A stretch of DNA of 64,000 nt, from the NCBI GenBank assembly GCA_005656395.1, contig SRSI01000066.1:496001-560000 (forward strand). Reading direction: 5' to 3'. The position numbers and the translations under genes were made by a program. This DNA is from Strongyloides papillosus (lineage: Eukaryota > Nematoda > Chromadorea > Rhabditida > Strongyloididae). The notes beneath the pieces were generated by a model. It saw nothing but the letters and a program-made list of their open reading frames with translations, was not told the origin of the DNA and made no database searches. Shown here piece by piece: positions 1 to 13,735 of the stretch. The stretch's first letter is position 1. Each line of letters begins with the position of its first letter.

Positions 1-2437
1 AATAGGAAAAATTTTTTGATGTTTTCTGTACAACCATATACTATAAAAAAATATTCGATAAATCCTTGATTTTTGTTGTTTAAAGCAATATTAAAGGTTT
101 CCTTTATCATAACTTAGACTAAGTTTTATGTAATTTTGACAACAAAAAAACTTCAATTAATGACTATTTATCAAGTTTTTAAGGTCGTATTGTATAAATT
201 TATTTAAAAGCAAATTGATTACATCTTTAAAATATTTGTTTGTAGTAATATTACTTTGTTTTCCCTATATCAATATATTTTTTTTCAGTAAACTCAAGAT
301 AATTTTTCTGCGTGATATAATTTTATTGATATGTTATTTTATTGTACTTTTTTTATTTTAAAAAATTAGCATCTATGTAATATAAAAATTAACTAAATAA
401 TATATATTGTTATTGAAGAATCGTAAATTATTATATGTGAAACAACAACATCAAATACAAAACTTCTTAGATTCTATTTATTTAAAACAAAATAATCCCT
501 CTCAAAAACCAATGAATCAATTCCAACTTTAACATTAATCACAAATATTCGCGCTTTACACATAACATTTTCCATTTATTTTTGTATTTCAAAAGTATAT
601 GTGTCTCTTTTAAATACATTTCCAACTTATTATTCATCATTATTTAAGATCATCACTAAAGATGATTGCTTTTTTACTACAATAAAAACTGTAAAAATGT
701 TATCTTTTGGACACATAAATTTTCTTTTACTATATTATTTTTTACCATTTAATTTATTCGCAAAATATTTACAACACTTGTATACAATCATTAATATAAC
801 ACTATAATTTATTTTTTCCATCGATGCAAAATCACAATATATATTATAAAATGCATTTTTTATCATAGAAATATAAAGAAATTATTATGTCATATTGAAG
901 AATATATTTATTTTTTATATAATACTCGTTATTTATAATTTAAATTTGTTGAGAACATTATTATTTATACTAATTATAAAAATCTTATTTCTAAGATATA
1001 CTTTTATAAATTGTTAGGCAAAATTTTCTGTGCTATAAATGCTAAATCTATAAAAATTTAATTACATTACTCATTAAATTGTACAAAAATCTTTACAATT
1101 AATATGTTTAAAAAGATATATATTAAATATATATTGATCTGTCATAATGATTTTTTATTATATTGCATCAAATTTATAATACTGAATTAAAAATACATTT
1201 TCTAATATAATTATATTAATTTAATGTGTGAAAAATAATAATTTTAGAAACAATGTATTTTTTTATCATTATATGTTTGAGATATTTTTATTTTATGGTC
1301 AAAAATTACGAATATACTTTTTTTTTTAATTATTCATTAAATAAATTATAATTAAAATATATTTATAATTATTACACTTTATATTTATTTTAAATGCATT
1401 TACAAGACTTTTTACATCAAAAGATATTTATAAGTGACCAGTTTAATTAATATTTTGTAGGCACAAGTTTTTCATAGGTATTATAGTAATAAATTTATCT
1501 TAAATTACATTCGGCTAATATATCAACTAAAAAGATGTATCCATTGACACGTTTATTTTACCTTTCAGTTTGTTTTCTATAAATAATTATCAATTCTATC
1601 TAACTAAATATTTAAATGCTTCTTATTTTAATTTAAAAATATTATGAAATGTACTAATATATCTGTATCGTTGATGACATTATACATTATTTTATTTATT
1701 TCTTTTGTATTATCTTATATTTTAGCTATTCTTTAACTTATTTTCAATATTTATTAAGATCCAATATTGATAAAAAGACGATACTATCAAAAGATTGGCA
1801 TCTTTTCAAAACCAAATAAAAGAGTAACAGATGTGATATATATATAATATAGTTATCGAGTACTGTTATATCTTTTAATTATTTTTACTTTAATTGTTAT
1901 ATATATATTCATGCAATTAATAATTACTTTTTAATATATAATACAATCTATGTAAACTTAATAATTAATAATCTTAATCTTTTTTGACGTTAAATTATTT
2001 TATTCAAAATATAGTGTCATCTGATATTATTATTTATTTATTTATTTTTAAAATTTTCTTACTATCATTTTTCTTCTAAAAGTGTTCTTAACGCGATGCG
2101 GCATCCCAGAATTAGGGAATGTGTAGACGAAGTATTATGGCCTTGCCGGTCATTGATTGCCGACACCCGAATAATGTACATAAGTTTGTATTTTACATAA
2201 AGGCCATTGCAGATTGGCTAGGGAGTATTACAAGGACGCAGAATTATTATATAGCGACCACCAGAACTTAGTTGTCGTAACGTCTACAAAATGTGAACCT
2301 ATAAACTATTGTTCTTTAAAAAATCATTAAAATTTAAAAGCTATATTTTTCATATATAATAATAGTTGATTATAAATATATGAAATATTCTTATAAATTA
2401 TAATTATTTCTTTATTCCAACAATAATAATTGTCATT
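1..2437. other. AT-rich noncoding DNA left of the retrotransposon
   Basis: Almost entirely A/T-rich with many stops in all frames. The only long frame (601-807) starts at GTG and has no splice or protein-family support. I see no gene here apart from the GC-richer island near 2088-2300, listed separately. Confidence 0.6.
2088..2300. other. GC-richer island of unknown nature beside the DIRS element
   Basis: About 210 bases with clearly more G and C than their surroundings, containing words such as GCGATGCGGCATCCC and CTTGCCGGTCATTG. Short open stretches exist on the plus strand (34 codons from ATG 2095 and about 49 codons in another frame), but none resembles a family I know. It does not match the tRNA, 5S, U1-U6 or SL RNA sequences I can recall. 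It could be a decayed transposon piece, an unknown structured RNA or a regulatory block. Confidence 0.3.
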
Positions 2438-2498
2438 TAATTGATAATTATACCAGGGATATCGTAGATATCCTGCAAGTATAATTTATATTATATAA

Positions 2499-2617
2499 GA
2501 TACTAACGTAGTGAGATTGCTTTGCATAACGCGGTCTTTTCCTTGGATTTAGTCCTTTTCTTGCACGGAATTTCGGAATTCCGTACAGTTTTGGTGGGTG
2601 CGCCACTATTTAATCAG
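2499..2617. repeat. Left inverted terminal repeat of the DIRS element
   Basis: 119 bases that match the reverse complement of 6578-6695 with a single one-base indel (GGTGGGTG here, GGTGGTG there). GC-richer than the surroundings. It contains a hairpin at 2565-2584 with arms ACGGAATT and AATTCCGT around TCGG. The left end of the element extends 61 bases beyond this repeat (2438-2498), an asymmetry also known from DIRS-1. Confidence 0.93.
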
Positions 2618-2852
2618 ATTTTTGTAAGTGATAAGGTGATACTGTACTCGTAAGGTGTGGGAACAATAATTTAACACAACAAGATTTATTATAATTAATT
2701 ATATATACTCGTACATGTAACCTGGTGATATAAGGGAGTAAATATTAATGGTATTTGATCAGCAAGTAGCTGGGTGATAGATAATTAATAATATTACAAT
2801 AATTAATTAAGTATAAGTAATAATTCGGATTAAATTTTGATGGGTGGGTACA

Positions 2853-2955
2853 TACGTTAGTATCTTATATAATATAAATTATACTTGCAGGATATCTACG
2901 ATATCCCTGGTATAATTATCAATTATATGTCGATACTAACGTAGTGAGATTGCTT
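2853..2955. repeat. Internal complementary region (ICR) of the DIRS element
   Basis: Two adjoining blocks. 2853-2925 (73 bases) is the perfect reverse complement of the left end 2438-2510; 2922-2955 (34 bases) is the perfect reverse complement of the right end 6672-6705. On the minus strand it reads right terminus, one shared TAA, left terminus: the sequence of the circle junction. In the DIRS-1 model this region templates joining of the two ends. Its edge overlaps the stop codon of the recombinase (2954-2956). Confidence 0.93.
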
Positions 2956-3877
2956 ATTTGTAGGAGAGAACAGTAGCACCGAAATTATTCCCAATTTCCT
3001 TATGATAAAACTTAAAGAAGGAGTGTTCAGATGCCCAGTTAATAGCTTCTATCATATTTGTAATAGACCCTGCTATTTCATAGTATTTTGATGCAGCAGC
3101 TCCCCTGATGTTGTGTGGTCTACCTATATCTAAGCCAGCTGTTAGGTAGTAATTATAGATCCATCTTCCTAGTGTAGTTCCAGTGACATTTTTGTGTGGC
3201 TTGAAGTAACTTATCCACAGATTTTGAGAAGTGCGTATAGGCTCCGTACGCTTTAAGTACAAGGATAGGGCGGTGAGTGGGCATAAGCTCGGATTTGCAT
3301 ATTTTTGAATGTGCATTCTGTGGAATTTGTGAGTGGCTGTAGAATTTTTTGATCTTCCCGGGATTGTGAAATTAGCCCATGCATCCGAGAGGGTCATATG
3401 ATCTAGAGACATTCTAGCAAGCTCGTTCATCCTTTGTGGCGATACAATGGAGATCAGAGTAATTGTTGTAAACGTCAAATCTTTGATAGACATTTCCATT
3501 GAGGCTGGGTTGTTTTCAATATGTCTCAGAATGATGTCCAAGTCAAATGTCATGTATTTTTGAATATCATGATTGTAGTTATTCACTTGGATCCCTTTTA
3601 TGAGTTTGCTTAGCAATGTTTTTTCATGGGATGAGAAGGTTACCTTACGTAACTTTGCTATGGCTACTAGTGAATTCTTTATTGTATTAACTGTAGATGG
3701 AGCGGCACTGGTAGCTATCTTTGATAGATATTTGGTGAGATTCTTAAAGGAGAAGTGTTCATCCTTTATTCCATTTTCTTTACAGAAGTTAAGGTAATTT
3801 CTCAAATGAGTGGAATAGGATTTTTGAGTGTTAACTGAGTAAGATTGTTGAATGGATTGTGAAACTTCGGGATCCAT
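2954..3877 (-). CDS. DIRS tyrosine recombinase (integrase function)
   Basis: 307-residue tyrosine recombinase that would integrate the circular cDNA of the element. N-terminal SAM-like core-binding region is about residues 10-95 (pattern NTQKSY...YLNFC). The catalytic domain carries the full tetrad: Arg149 (SPQRMNEL), His255 and Arg258 (PHNIRG), His285 (WASEHS) and Tyr291 (FFKFYHKE). No stop or frameshift is visible, so this protein looks intact, unlike gag/RT of the same copy. It lies five bases downstream of the RT frame, and its TAA stop overlaps the ICR. In related elements the recombinase is read from the same genomic transcript. Family assignment rests on the tetrad and position. Confidence 0.92.
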   Translation of the reverse strand: MDPEVSQSIQQSYSVNTQKSYSTHLRNYLNFCKENGIKDEHFSFKNLTKYLSKIATSAAPSTVNTIKNSLVAIAKLRKVTFSSHEKTLLSKLIKGIQVNNYNHDIQKYMTFDLDIILRHIENNPASMEMSIKDLTFTTITLISIVSPQRMNELARMSLDHMTLSDAWANFTIPGRSKNSTATHKFHRMHIQKYANPSLCPLTALSLYLKRTEPIRTSQNLWISYFKPHKNVTGTTLGRWIYNYYLTAGLDIGRPHNIRGAAASKYYEIAGSITNMIEAINWASEHSFFKFYHKEIGNNFGATVLSYK

Positions 3878-3882
3878 GTCAC

Positions 3883-5526
3883 TCAGTGCGACTTGAAGAA
3901 AATTCGGAAAAGTCCCACTTTGTGCTTTCGGTTCTTCATTGGAGTTGCACAGTCTGGAAAGTTAACTATATTATAACCATATAATTGTAGGATAGGGTCC
4001 CCGAATTGGGATATTAAAACTGGAAAATAATTTTGATTTTCCCACATTAGGGCTACCAGCCAAAGATTGCACTTGTCGGTACCCGCTTTACGCAGTACTC
4101 TGAGTACTTGATTACATGGGGGAAATGCTATTACTTCCTCATCAATTAAACCCTGCCAGTTGAATGAGTAGGCATTTCTTCTAAACGCTCGGTTATCATC
4201 AAATAACGTTACAAATTTATCACGAAATTTATTTTCATAAGATGCAAACAGATCAACCGAAATTATTACATTAAATTTATTTAAAAGAAATTCCTTAATT
4301 TCTTCTCTTGCCTTTATAGTTAGAGTTGCTTCTGTTGGGCCTTGTAGGGTAACGGGCATTGTTCGGGAAAGGCGATCTGCCACCTGATTGTAGGATCCTG
4401 GAATATGGTATAAGTTAATATATAGCCTGTGCTCGTAAAAGAAATCGAGTAGCTTTTCCGTCTCCGATGAGAGAAATATTTTATTAACACTTCCTTTATT
4501 ATGAACCAACGCTAGGGTAGTTGTATTGTCACAGTAAATGTTAACTATTTTATTATATGTATTTTGCAAAAGCCCGAAGCACGTGAAGGATAAGGCCATT
4601 AGTTCCTTCTCATTAATATGTTTAGATAATAAGTCGTCCGTAAAGTACCCTTGGACGCTTTGGGAAGTGTAATCAGGAAAATATACTATTCCTCCATAAC
4701 TAACATTACATGCGTCTGTGTAAACCTCTATGCTCGCGTGGTCCTGATTATATCGCAGCCCATTGGTGGCTTCTATGTTATTGATATACCATGCTAGACC
4801 TTGCCTAATTTCCGTTGTTATATTCACATACCTATTGTAACTTGGAGGAAACCCTATACATTTATTTACGGCGCGTTGGAGTGGACGTGCTTTGATTCTT
4901 GTTAAGAAGTTTGCATAGGATGAGAATTCTATCATGCCTAATAAGCTATAAAGCTGACGTGCAACTACCCTCTTGAGATTTGAGATGTGACGGGCTGCTT
5001 TAATAATGTTATCCAGCTTATCCTGGGGGAGGCGAAGTTCCTCTTTAAGTGTATCTATCACTAAACCTCGATATTTTATTATATATTTAGGTGACAACTC
5101 ACTCTTTTTCTCGTTAATGGAGAATCCAGCTGCACGTAACAAATTCATGCAGTATTCGGTATGACGTGTTAACAGATCCTTATCCGTATGAGTGATTAGA
5201 AAATCATCGTAAAATCTCGTCATTTTTATACCGTTGGCCCTTATCGTGGCGGTTAGGGTGTTTGTTATTCTATAAAATAGTCTTGGTGCTGAACTAGCTC
5301 CAAAGGGCAATACAAGGTAAATGTATGTTTTATTATTCCACCTGAATCCTAAGTATTCAGTTTGATGTGGTCGTACTGCACAGCTGTGGTATGCTGCGGA
5401 TAGGTCAATAGAAGTTAAGAAGGCTTTAGGCTCGAGAAGATCCGTTACATCTTTTATCGACTCACATTTAAAACTAAAATGTTGTATGTAATCATTTAGT
5501 GAAGAAAGGTCTAGTACTAATCTCAT
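3883..5526 (-). CDS. DIRS reverse transcriptase, RNase H and methyltransferase-like domain
   Basis: 547-residue frame holding most of the polymerase protein. RT: motif A with Asp41 (SIDLSAAYHS), LPFGASSAP at about 73-81, and catalytic FYDD at 105-108. RNase H at about 265-390 with Asp271 (YTDA), Glu308 (NEKEL), Asp333 (CDNTT) and Asp384 (QVADRLSR). A C-terminal part with DLFAS (425-429) and AFPPC (467-471) matches the Dam-like methyltransferase region usual in DIRS elements. The first Met is probably not a real start: the finger region of RT (NPKWISPLMVV) lies at the end of the overlapping upstream frame, so the RT is split by a frame change at a run of six A (minus strand, about 5526-5531). 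Confidence 0.9.
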   Translation of the reverse strand: MRLVLDLSSLNDYIQHFSFKCESIKDVTDLLEPKAFLTSIDLSAAYHSCAVRPHQTEYLGFRWNNKTYIYLVLPFGASSAPRLFYRITNTLTATIRANGIKMTRFYDDFLITHTDKDLLTRHTEYCMNLLRAAGFSINEKKSELSPKYIIKYRGLVIDTLKEELRLPQDKLDNIIKAARHISNLKRVVARQLYSLLGMIEFSSYANFLTRIKARPLQRAVNKCIGFPPSYNRYVNITTEIRQGLAWYINNIEATNGLRYNQDHASIEVYTDACNVSYGGIVYFPDYTSQSVQGYFTDDLLSKHINEKELMALSFTCFGLLQNTYNKIVNIYCDNTTTLALVHNKGSVNKIFLSSETEKLLDFFYEHRLYINLYHIPGSYNQVADRLSRTMPVTLQGPTEATLTIKAREEIKEFLLNKFNVIISVDLFASYENKFRDKFVTLFDDNRAFRRNAYSFNWQGLIDEEVIAFPPCNQVLRVLRKAGTDKCNLWLVALMWENQNYFPVLISQFGDPILQLYGYNIVNFPDCATPMKNRKHKVGLFRIFFKSH

Positions 5527-6223
5527 TTTTTGAAGTGGTTACTACCATTAGAGGGCTGATCCATTTGGGATTGTCGTGCTCTTTTATACTGTTGGAGCGG
5601 AGGAGATCTTTTATCTCATTTTCAATAAACTGTTCTTCTTCCTTTGAAGAGAATTTATTCTTACCTATCTTATGCTGTGTTGGCTCACATAAGATACCTA
5701 TATCTACACCGTTTATTATGTAATCAAGTAGCACCGTATCGGTTGGCGCAATCTTTTGCCAGAATGGTAGGCATTGGTGTATTGTATTGGGGGGCATGTT
5801 TGGGTTGATTATAACGTACCTTTCCGGCTCGATGTTAGCCGTATTATTGTAAGATCTTTTTCTGTTTTCCCTTTGGATAAACGAGAGGAGATCCTGTGGT
5901 GTATCGGCCACATTCTTGAATAATGCTTCGGCATGCTTAGGAAGTATTGAGATTCTTTCAGAACTATCCATACGAGTTACCTTCTCTTCCATATCGAGAG
6001 GTACACTGGGAAGCCCTTTGTTGAATTTGGGTGAGAAGTTTCTAAAGGCGACTTCTCTACGTATGTCACTTAATCCGTCGACAACATACTTGATATTAAT
6101 GAGGGCACTGAGTACGGCACTTTTGTTATCTCCTGTTGCAGCTTCAACATTGTGCGATAACATACAGACTGACTGGAGTAGGTGATCCTGCATTTTGGCA
6201 AGGTTGCTGTCTACTGACCTCAT
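5492..6223 (-). pseudogene. DIRS gag C-terminal part fused to the start of RT, out of frame with both neighbours
   Basis: 243-residue frame. Residues 1-90 look like the second half of a DIRS gag-like protein (VDSNLAKMQDHLLQ, then SDIRREVAFRNFSPKFNKGL). The last 50 residues (KDLLRSN, NPKWISPLMVV) are the beginning of the RT domain, which continues in another frame at 5526. It begins just after the stop of the upstream frame 6226-6504, with no room for a separate promoter. The frame sequence is gag-N frame, shifted frame, then back to the first frame, so the two shifts compensate. Either this copy carries two small indels or one site is a programmed shift; a break inside RT favours mutation or sequencing error. 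Confidence 0.7.
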
Positions 6224-6225
6224 TT

Positions 6226-6504
6226 TTAATTTAGAGTAGTATGGGGTGCTGAAGGCGGAGCGAGAAACTGGAGGTCTTGGTGAACGCCCATTCTATCAGT
6301 GATGCTCTCAATGGTTTCATGTGATATTCTTTTGCAGGAGAATATTTTGGATACCGCTTTCATACCTTGTTCAGATAACGTCATTGACTTTTTATTGTGC
6401 AATAGAGCGTTGATAAGTTGGTCATCGGCACTTTCTTCTGCCGGCTGTTGAGTTGAATTGTCAAACAGACCCAGTATTTCATTATTATCAGGTTCTTCAG
6501 CCAT
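6226..6504 (-). CDS. DIRS gag-like protein, N-terminal part
   Basis: 92-residue acidic frame, the first after the right terminal repeat, with its ATG at 6504 about 75 bases inside the repeat. It ends with APPSAPHTTLN, and the next frame (starting 6223) continues with VDSNLAKMQ in the way gag-like proteins of DIRS elements do, so it is probably the first third of one protein interrupted by a frame change near the A/T-rich stretch at 6223-6235. No zinc knuckle is visible. Function as a nucleocapsid-like protein is inferred from position. Confidence 0.65.
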   Translation of the reverse strand: MAEEPDNNEILGLFDNSTQQPAEESADDQLINALLHNKKSMTLSEQGMKAVSKIFSCKRISHETIESITDRMGVHQDLQFLAPPSAPHTTLN

Positions 6505-6577
6505 TTGGAACTTGATTCGGCAACGATTTTGTTAGATATTAGTAATAATAACGACAAAATTCAAGGAAAAGAAAAAA

Positions 6578-6695
6578 CTGATTAAATAGTGGCGCACCAC
6601 CAAAACTGTACGGAATTCCGAAATTCCGTGCAAGAAAAGGACTAAATCCAAGGAAAAGACCGCGTTATGCAAAGCAATCTCACTACGTTAGTATC
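6578..6695. repeat. Right inverted terminal repeat of the DIRS element (5' end of the transcript)
   Basis: 118 bases, reverse complement of 2499-2617 except for one base. Being upstream of the gag-like frame on the minus strand, it should hold the promoter. The element ends nine bases further at TAA (6702-6704). Confidence 0.92.
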
Positions 6696-6704
6696 GACAT
6701 ATAA

Positions 6705-11372
<4,668 letters not shown>

Positions 11373-11740
11373 CATAAAAGTTTCAATTATAAAATATTTC
11401 ATGCATAATTTCCTATTTAAATTATTATTAAGAAATTTTCATTTAAATGCTTCTTTTCATTTAGTGGTAATATTATTTATTTAAGTAAAGATTATTTTTA
11501 ATATTAAGCTTATTACTTTATTTAATGTCTATTTCATATACATGCCATCTACTATAATTAATATATAAAATAAAATTTATTAACAAGCTTTAATGTTTTT
11601 AAAATGTATATTTTTTAAAATTATATTTTTTCATAAATTTTAATATTATAAAATTCATTTATTTGGTATCAAGCAAATTTTGACATAATAAATATCATAA
11701 AAGAGATAGATAAATTATATTTAAAATTGAAAACTCTACT
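11373..11740. other. Short intergenic region between mig-15 and the MSP-domain gene
   Basis: 368 AT-rich bases with several AATAAA-like words (for example near 11570) that could serve mig-15 3' processing. No coding exon seen. Confidence 0.5.
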
Positions 11741-12604
11741 ATGGACATTACATTAATTCAATTATTTTTCGTAGTTTTTATCAATTTCTCCTTTCTACCA
11801 CTGATAATTACTGGATGCGTTAACAAGATCGAAGAAAAGAGTAGCAAAAAATCAAAATCAAAGAGTAAATCTAATAAGTCTAAAAAGCAGAATGATATAT
11901 ACATAAATACAACCATTTTATCAACAAATTCTTCCAATAAGCCAAAAGCTGTACCAAATGCTAGTAATAGAAGTAAAAAAGAAGCATTACTTCCTCTTGT
12001 TCCTGTAAAGAAGCAATCGCAACAAAACATCGCGATAAAACCTCAAAAATCATGTTCAGGACAAACACTTCCAGTGAAAAATAAGGAGGAATCAGTAAAA
12101 TCTTTGACATCAACACAATCTACATCATCTAAACACTCCACTAACTCATTTTCACTCAGCAATCCGGTTAAGTTAAACACACAGGAAAAAAGTGATCAAC
12201 GTAAAAAACTTAAATTAGAAAAAAATTTGAAAGAATGGCAATCAAAGAATTACCAACAAATTTTGGTTACATTGAATAAATCTGAATTAAGATGGGATGA
12301 CGGAACAGGAGGTCTTCAAAATGTCAATTTAGAAAATCCATCACGTGATAGAGTTGCTGTAAAAATCAAATGTTCTGATAATATTTTGTACAGAGTTAAC
12401 CCTGTCTATACAATCATAGAACCTGAAGAACGTATCACTATTGATATATTGCGTGATGCTGGAACACAAAAAACCGACAAACTCGTGTTTGTTCTTTCTA
12501 AAGTTGATAGCGATGTTAAGGATGCCCAAGTTTATTATTCAGGCTGCCCAAAAAGACAACAAATGCTCGTACTCCCATTAATCGGAGCTTCTGCTGTTTA
12601 TTGA
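11741..12604 (+). CDS. MSP-domain protein with N-terminal hydrophobic anchor
   Basis: Single-exon 287-residue protein. Residues 4-26 are hydrophobic (signal peptide or anchor). Residues 30-165 are Lys/Ser/Asn-rich and probably disordered (KSKSKSKSNKSKK). Residues about 170-285 form a major-sperm-protein-type immunoglobulin fold (LQNVNLENPSRDRVAVKIKCSDN, then YRVNPVYTIIEPEERITIDI). MSP domains occur in nematode cytoskeletal sperm proteins and, elsewhere, in VAP-type ER proteins. Here the domain follows a hydrophobic start and a basic spacer, so it is not a classical 127-residue MSP. Sperm expression is plausible but not shown by sequence. The only in-frame ATG ahead of the hydrophobic segment is at 11741. 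Confidence 0.82.
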   Translation: MDITLIQLFFVVFINFSFLPLIITGCVNKIEEKSSKKSKSKSKSNKSKKQNDIYINTTILSTNSSNKPKAVPNASNRSKKEALLPLVPVKKQSQQNIAIKPQKSCSGQTLPVKNKEESVKSLTSTQSTSSKHSTNSFSLSNPVKLNTQEKSDQRKKLKLEKNLKEWQSKNYQQILVTLNKSELRWDDGTGGLQNVNLENPSRDRVAVKIKCSDNILYRVNPVYTIIEPEERITIDILRDAGTQKTDKLVFVLSKVDSDVKDAQVYYSGCPKRQQMLVLPLIGASAVY

Positions 12605-12799
12605 TAAATGAATATAATTTATAAAAATAACATTAATTGTATTTTTAGGATTACCTAAAAAAAATTAAAATATTCTTAATGTTTCTTTTTTTATAGCTAT
12701 AAAACTATATAGTAATAAAATATTGAAAAACTCCATAAATTTAATAGTAAATATTAGTTTTTAATGTTAATTTTTTTCATGATAAATTAAGTTATAAAA

Positions 12800-13735
12800 T
12801 TAGTAAAATATACTACAAATATTATAAATAAATAATATCCACAGCCAATTAAATAATAATACGTTTGTTGATTTTGTGTATGGTGAATTTATAAGAGGTT
12901 TTCCTAATTCTTTAGTTTTATTGAAAGCATATTTTCTAAAATCTTCATTACAGCTAATATCTTTGCCACGACAGCAACAATTTGATCCATCTTTATTGCA
13001 AGCTAACTTCCCTCCTACAAATTTTTTAAATTTATTACAGGACATTTCGACATCATTTTCATCAATACATAAAGTTTCAAAATAATTTTCTTTTAGAATC
13101 AAACCACAAATACTACAATGATTACTCATATATGCATAACTATCATATTCCTTTTGCATTATTGGATTGTTATTATTTAATAATCGCCTTTCAATTAAAC
13201 ACTTTTGACCTAAAAAAAATTTGTGTATAATAGTGATAAATATTCAAAATATAGTACCTTGATTAACAGTCTTATCTAAAAATGCTTTACTTTTTAGCCT
13301 ATCATGGCAATCAAAACCTCTGCAACAGCAAATTTTCTCTTTACAAATGAGTAAATTATCACTATTTTGATTTTCTTGGTAACATTCATTTATTGATATC
13401 AAAGGGGATTTTGTTAAGATTAAACTTTCATCGTACCCTTCTCCAAGACATCCAAAAACAATACTACTAGATTTACCCTTTATTGGAAGAATCTTATCTA
13501 CTTCACTATTATTTGATTTTTTGTCATCCATTATTCTGTTTGATTTATAAATAATACAATATTTACATGAAGCATGAATAACATCTGTTGGTTTTACAAG
13601 ATTAACGAAATCATTAAATGACTGCACGTAAACAAGACAATGTATATTAGGCAGTTTTCCTAGTTCTGGGATTGAAGATTCTGTTAGTAAAAAATCTAGG
13701 GAAAAAATATATAATGGAAAAAATACTTTCGCCAT
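12800..13735 (-). CDS. Secreted or GPI-anchored protein with two similar Cys-rich modules
   Basis: Two exons (13735-13258 and 13209-12800, intron of 48 bases with GT/AG, phase 1) give 295 residues. The N-terminus (MAKVFFPLYIFSLDFLL) looks like a signal peptide, and the C-terminus ends in a hydrophobic stretch (VLLFNWLWILFIYNICSIFY) with no charged tail, as in GPI-anchored proteins. Two modules share spacing: each has an early C-x(2)-C and ends in CCCRG-D-x-C followed by a Lys-rich helix (ICCCRGFDCHDRLKSKAF and NCCCRGKDISCNEDFRKYAF). This suggests internal duplication. The pattern recalls nematode ET-module or Ly6-like surface proteins, but I cannot name the family. On the opposite strand to both neighbours. 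Confidence 0.72.

Larger units (their letters stand above)
2438..6704 (-). mobile_element. DIRS-type tyrosine-recombinase retrotransposon, about 4.3 kb, minus strand
   Basis: Reading on the minus strand the order is: right terminal repeat, gag-like frames, reverse transcriptase/RNase H/methyltransferase-like frame, tyrosine recombinase frame, internal complementary region (ICR, 2853-2955), a spacer without genes (2618-2852), then the left terminal repeat. The ICR pairs with both ends: 2853-2925 is the exact reverse complement of 2438-2510, and 2922-2955 that of 6672-6705. Both boundaries carry TAA (2438-2440 and 6702-6704), as expected for integration of a circular intermediate by a tyrosine recombinase rather than an integrase; no longer target duplication is visible. 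This is DIRS-1 architecture; PAT elements, common in nematodes, have split direct repeats instead. Terminal repeats differ by one base, so the insertion looks young. Gag and RT carry two frame breaks. Confidence 0.93.

Noticed and set aside
601..807. 68-codon plus-strand frame
   Set aside because: Starts at GTG, hydrophobic AT-driven composition, no splice partners or family similarity.
2088..2130. Cysteine-switch-like word TRCGIPELGNV of a matrix metalloprotease
   Set aside because: Followed at once by a stop, and no protease domain lies downstream in any frame.
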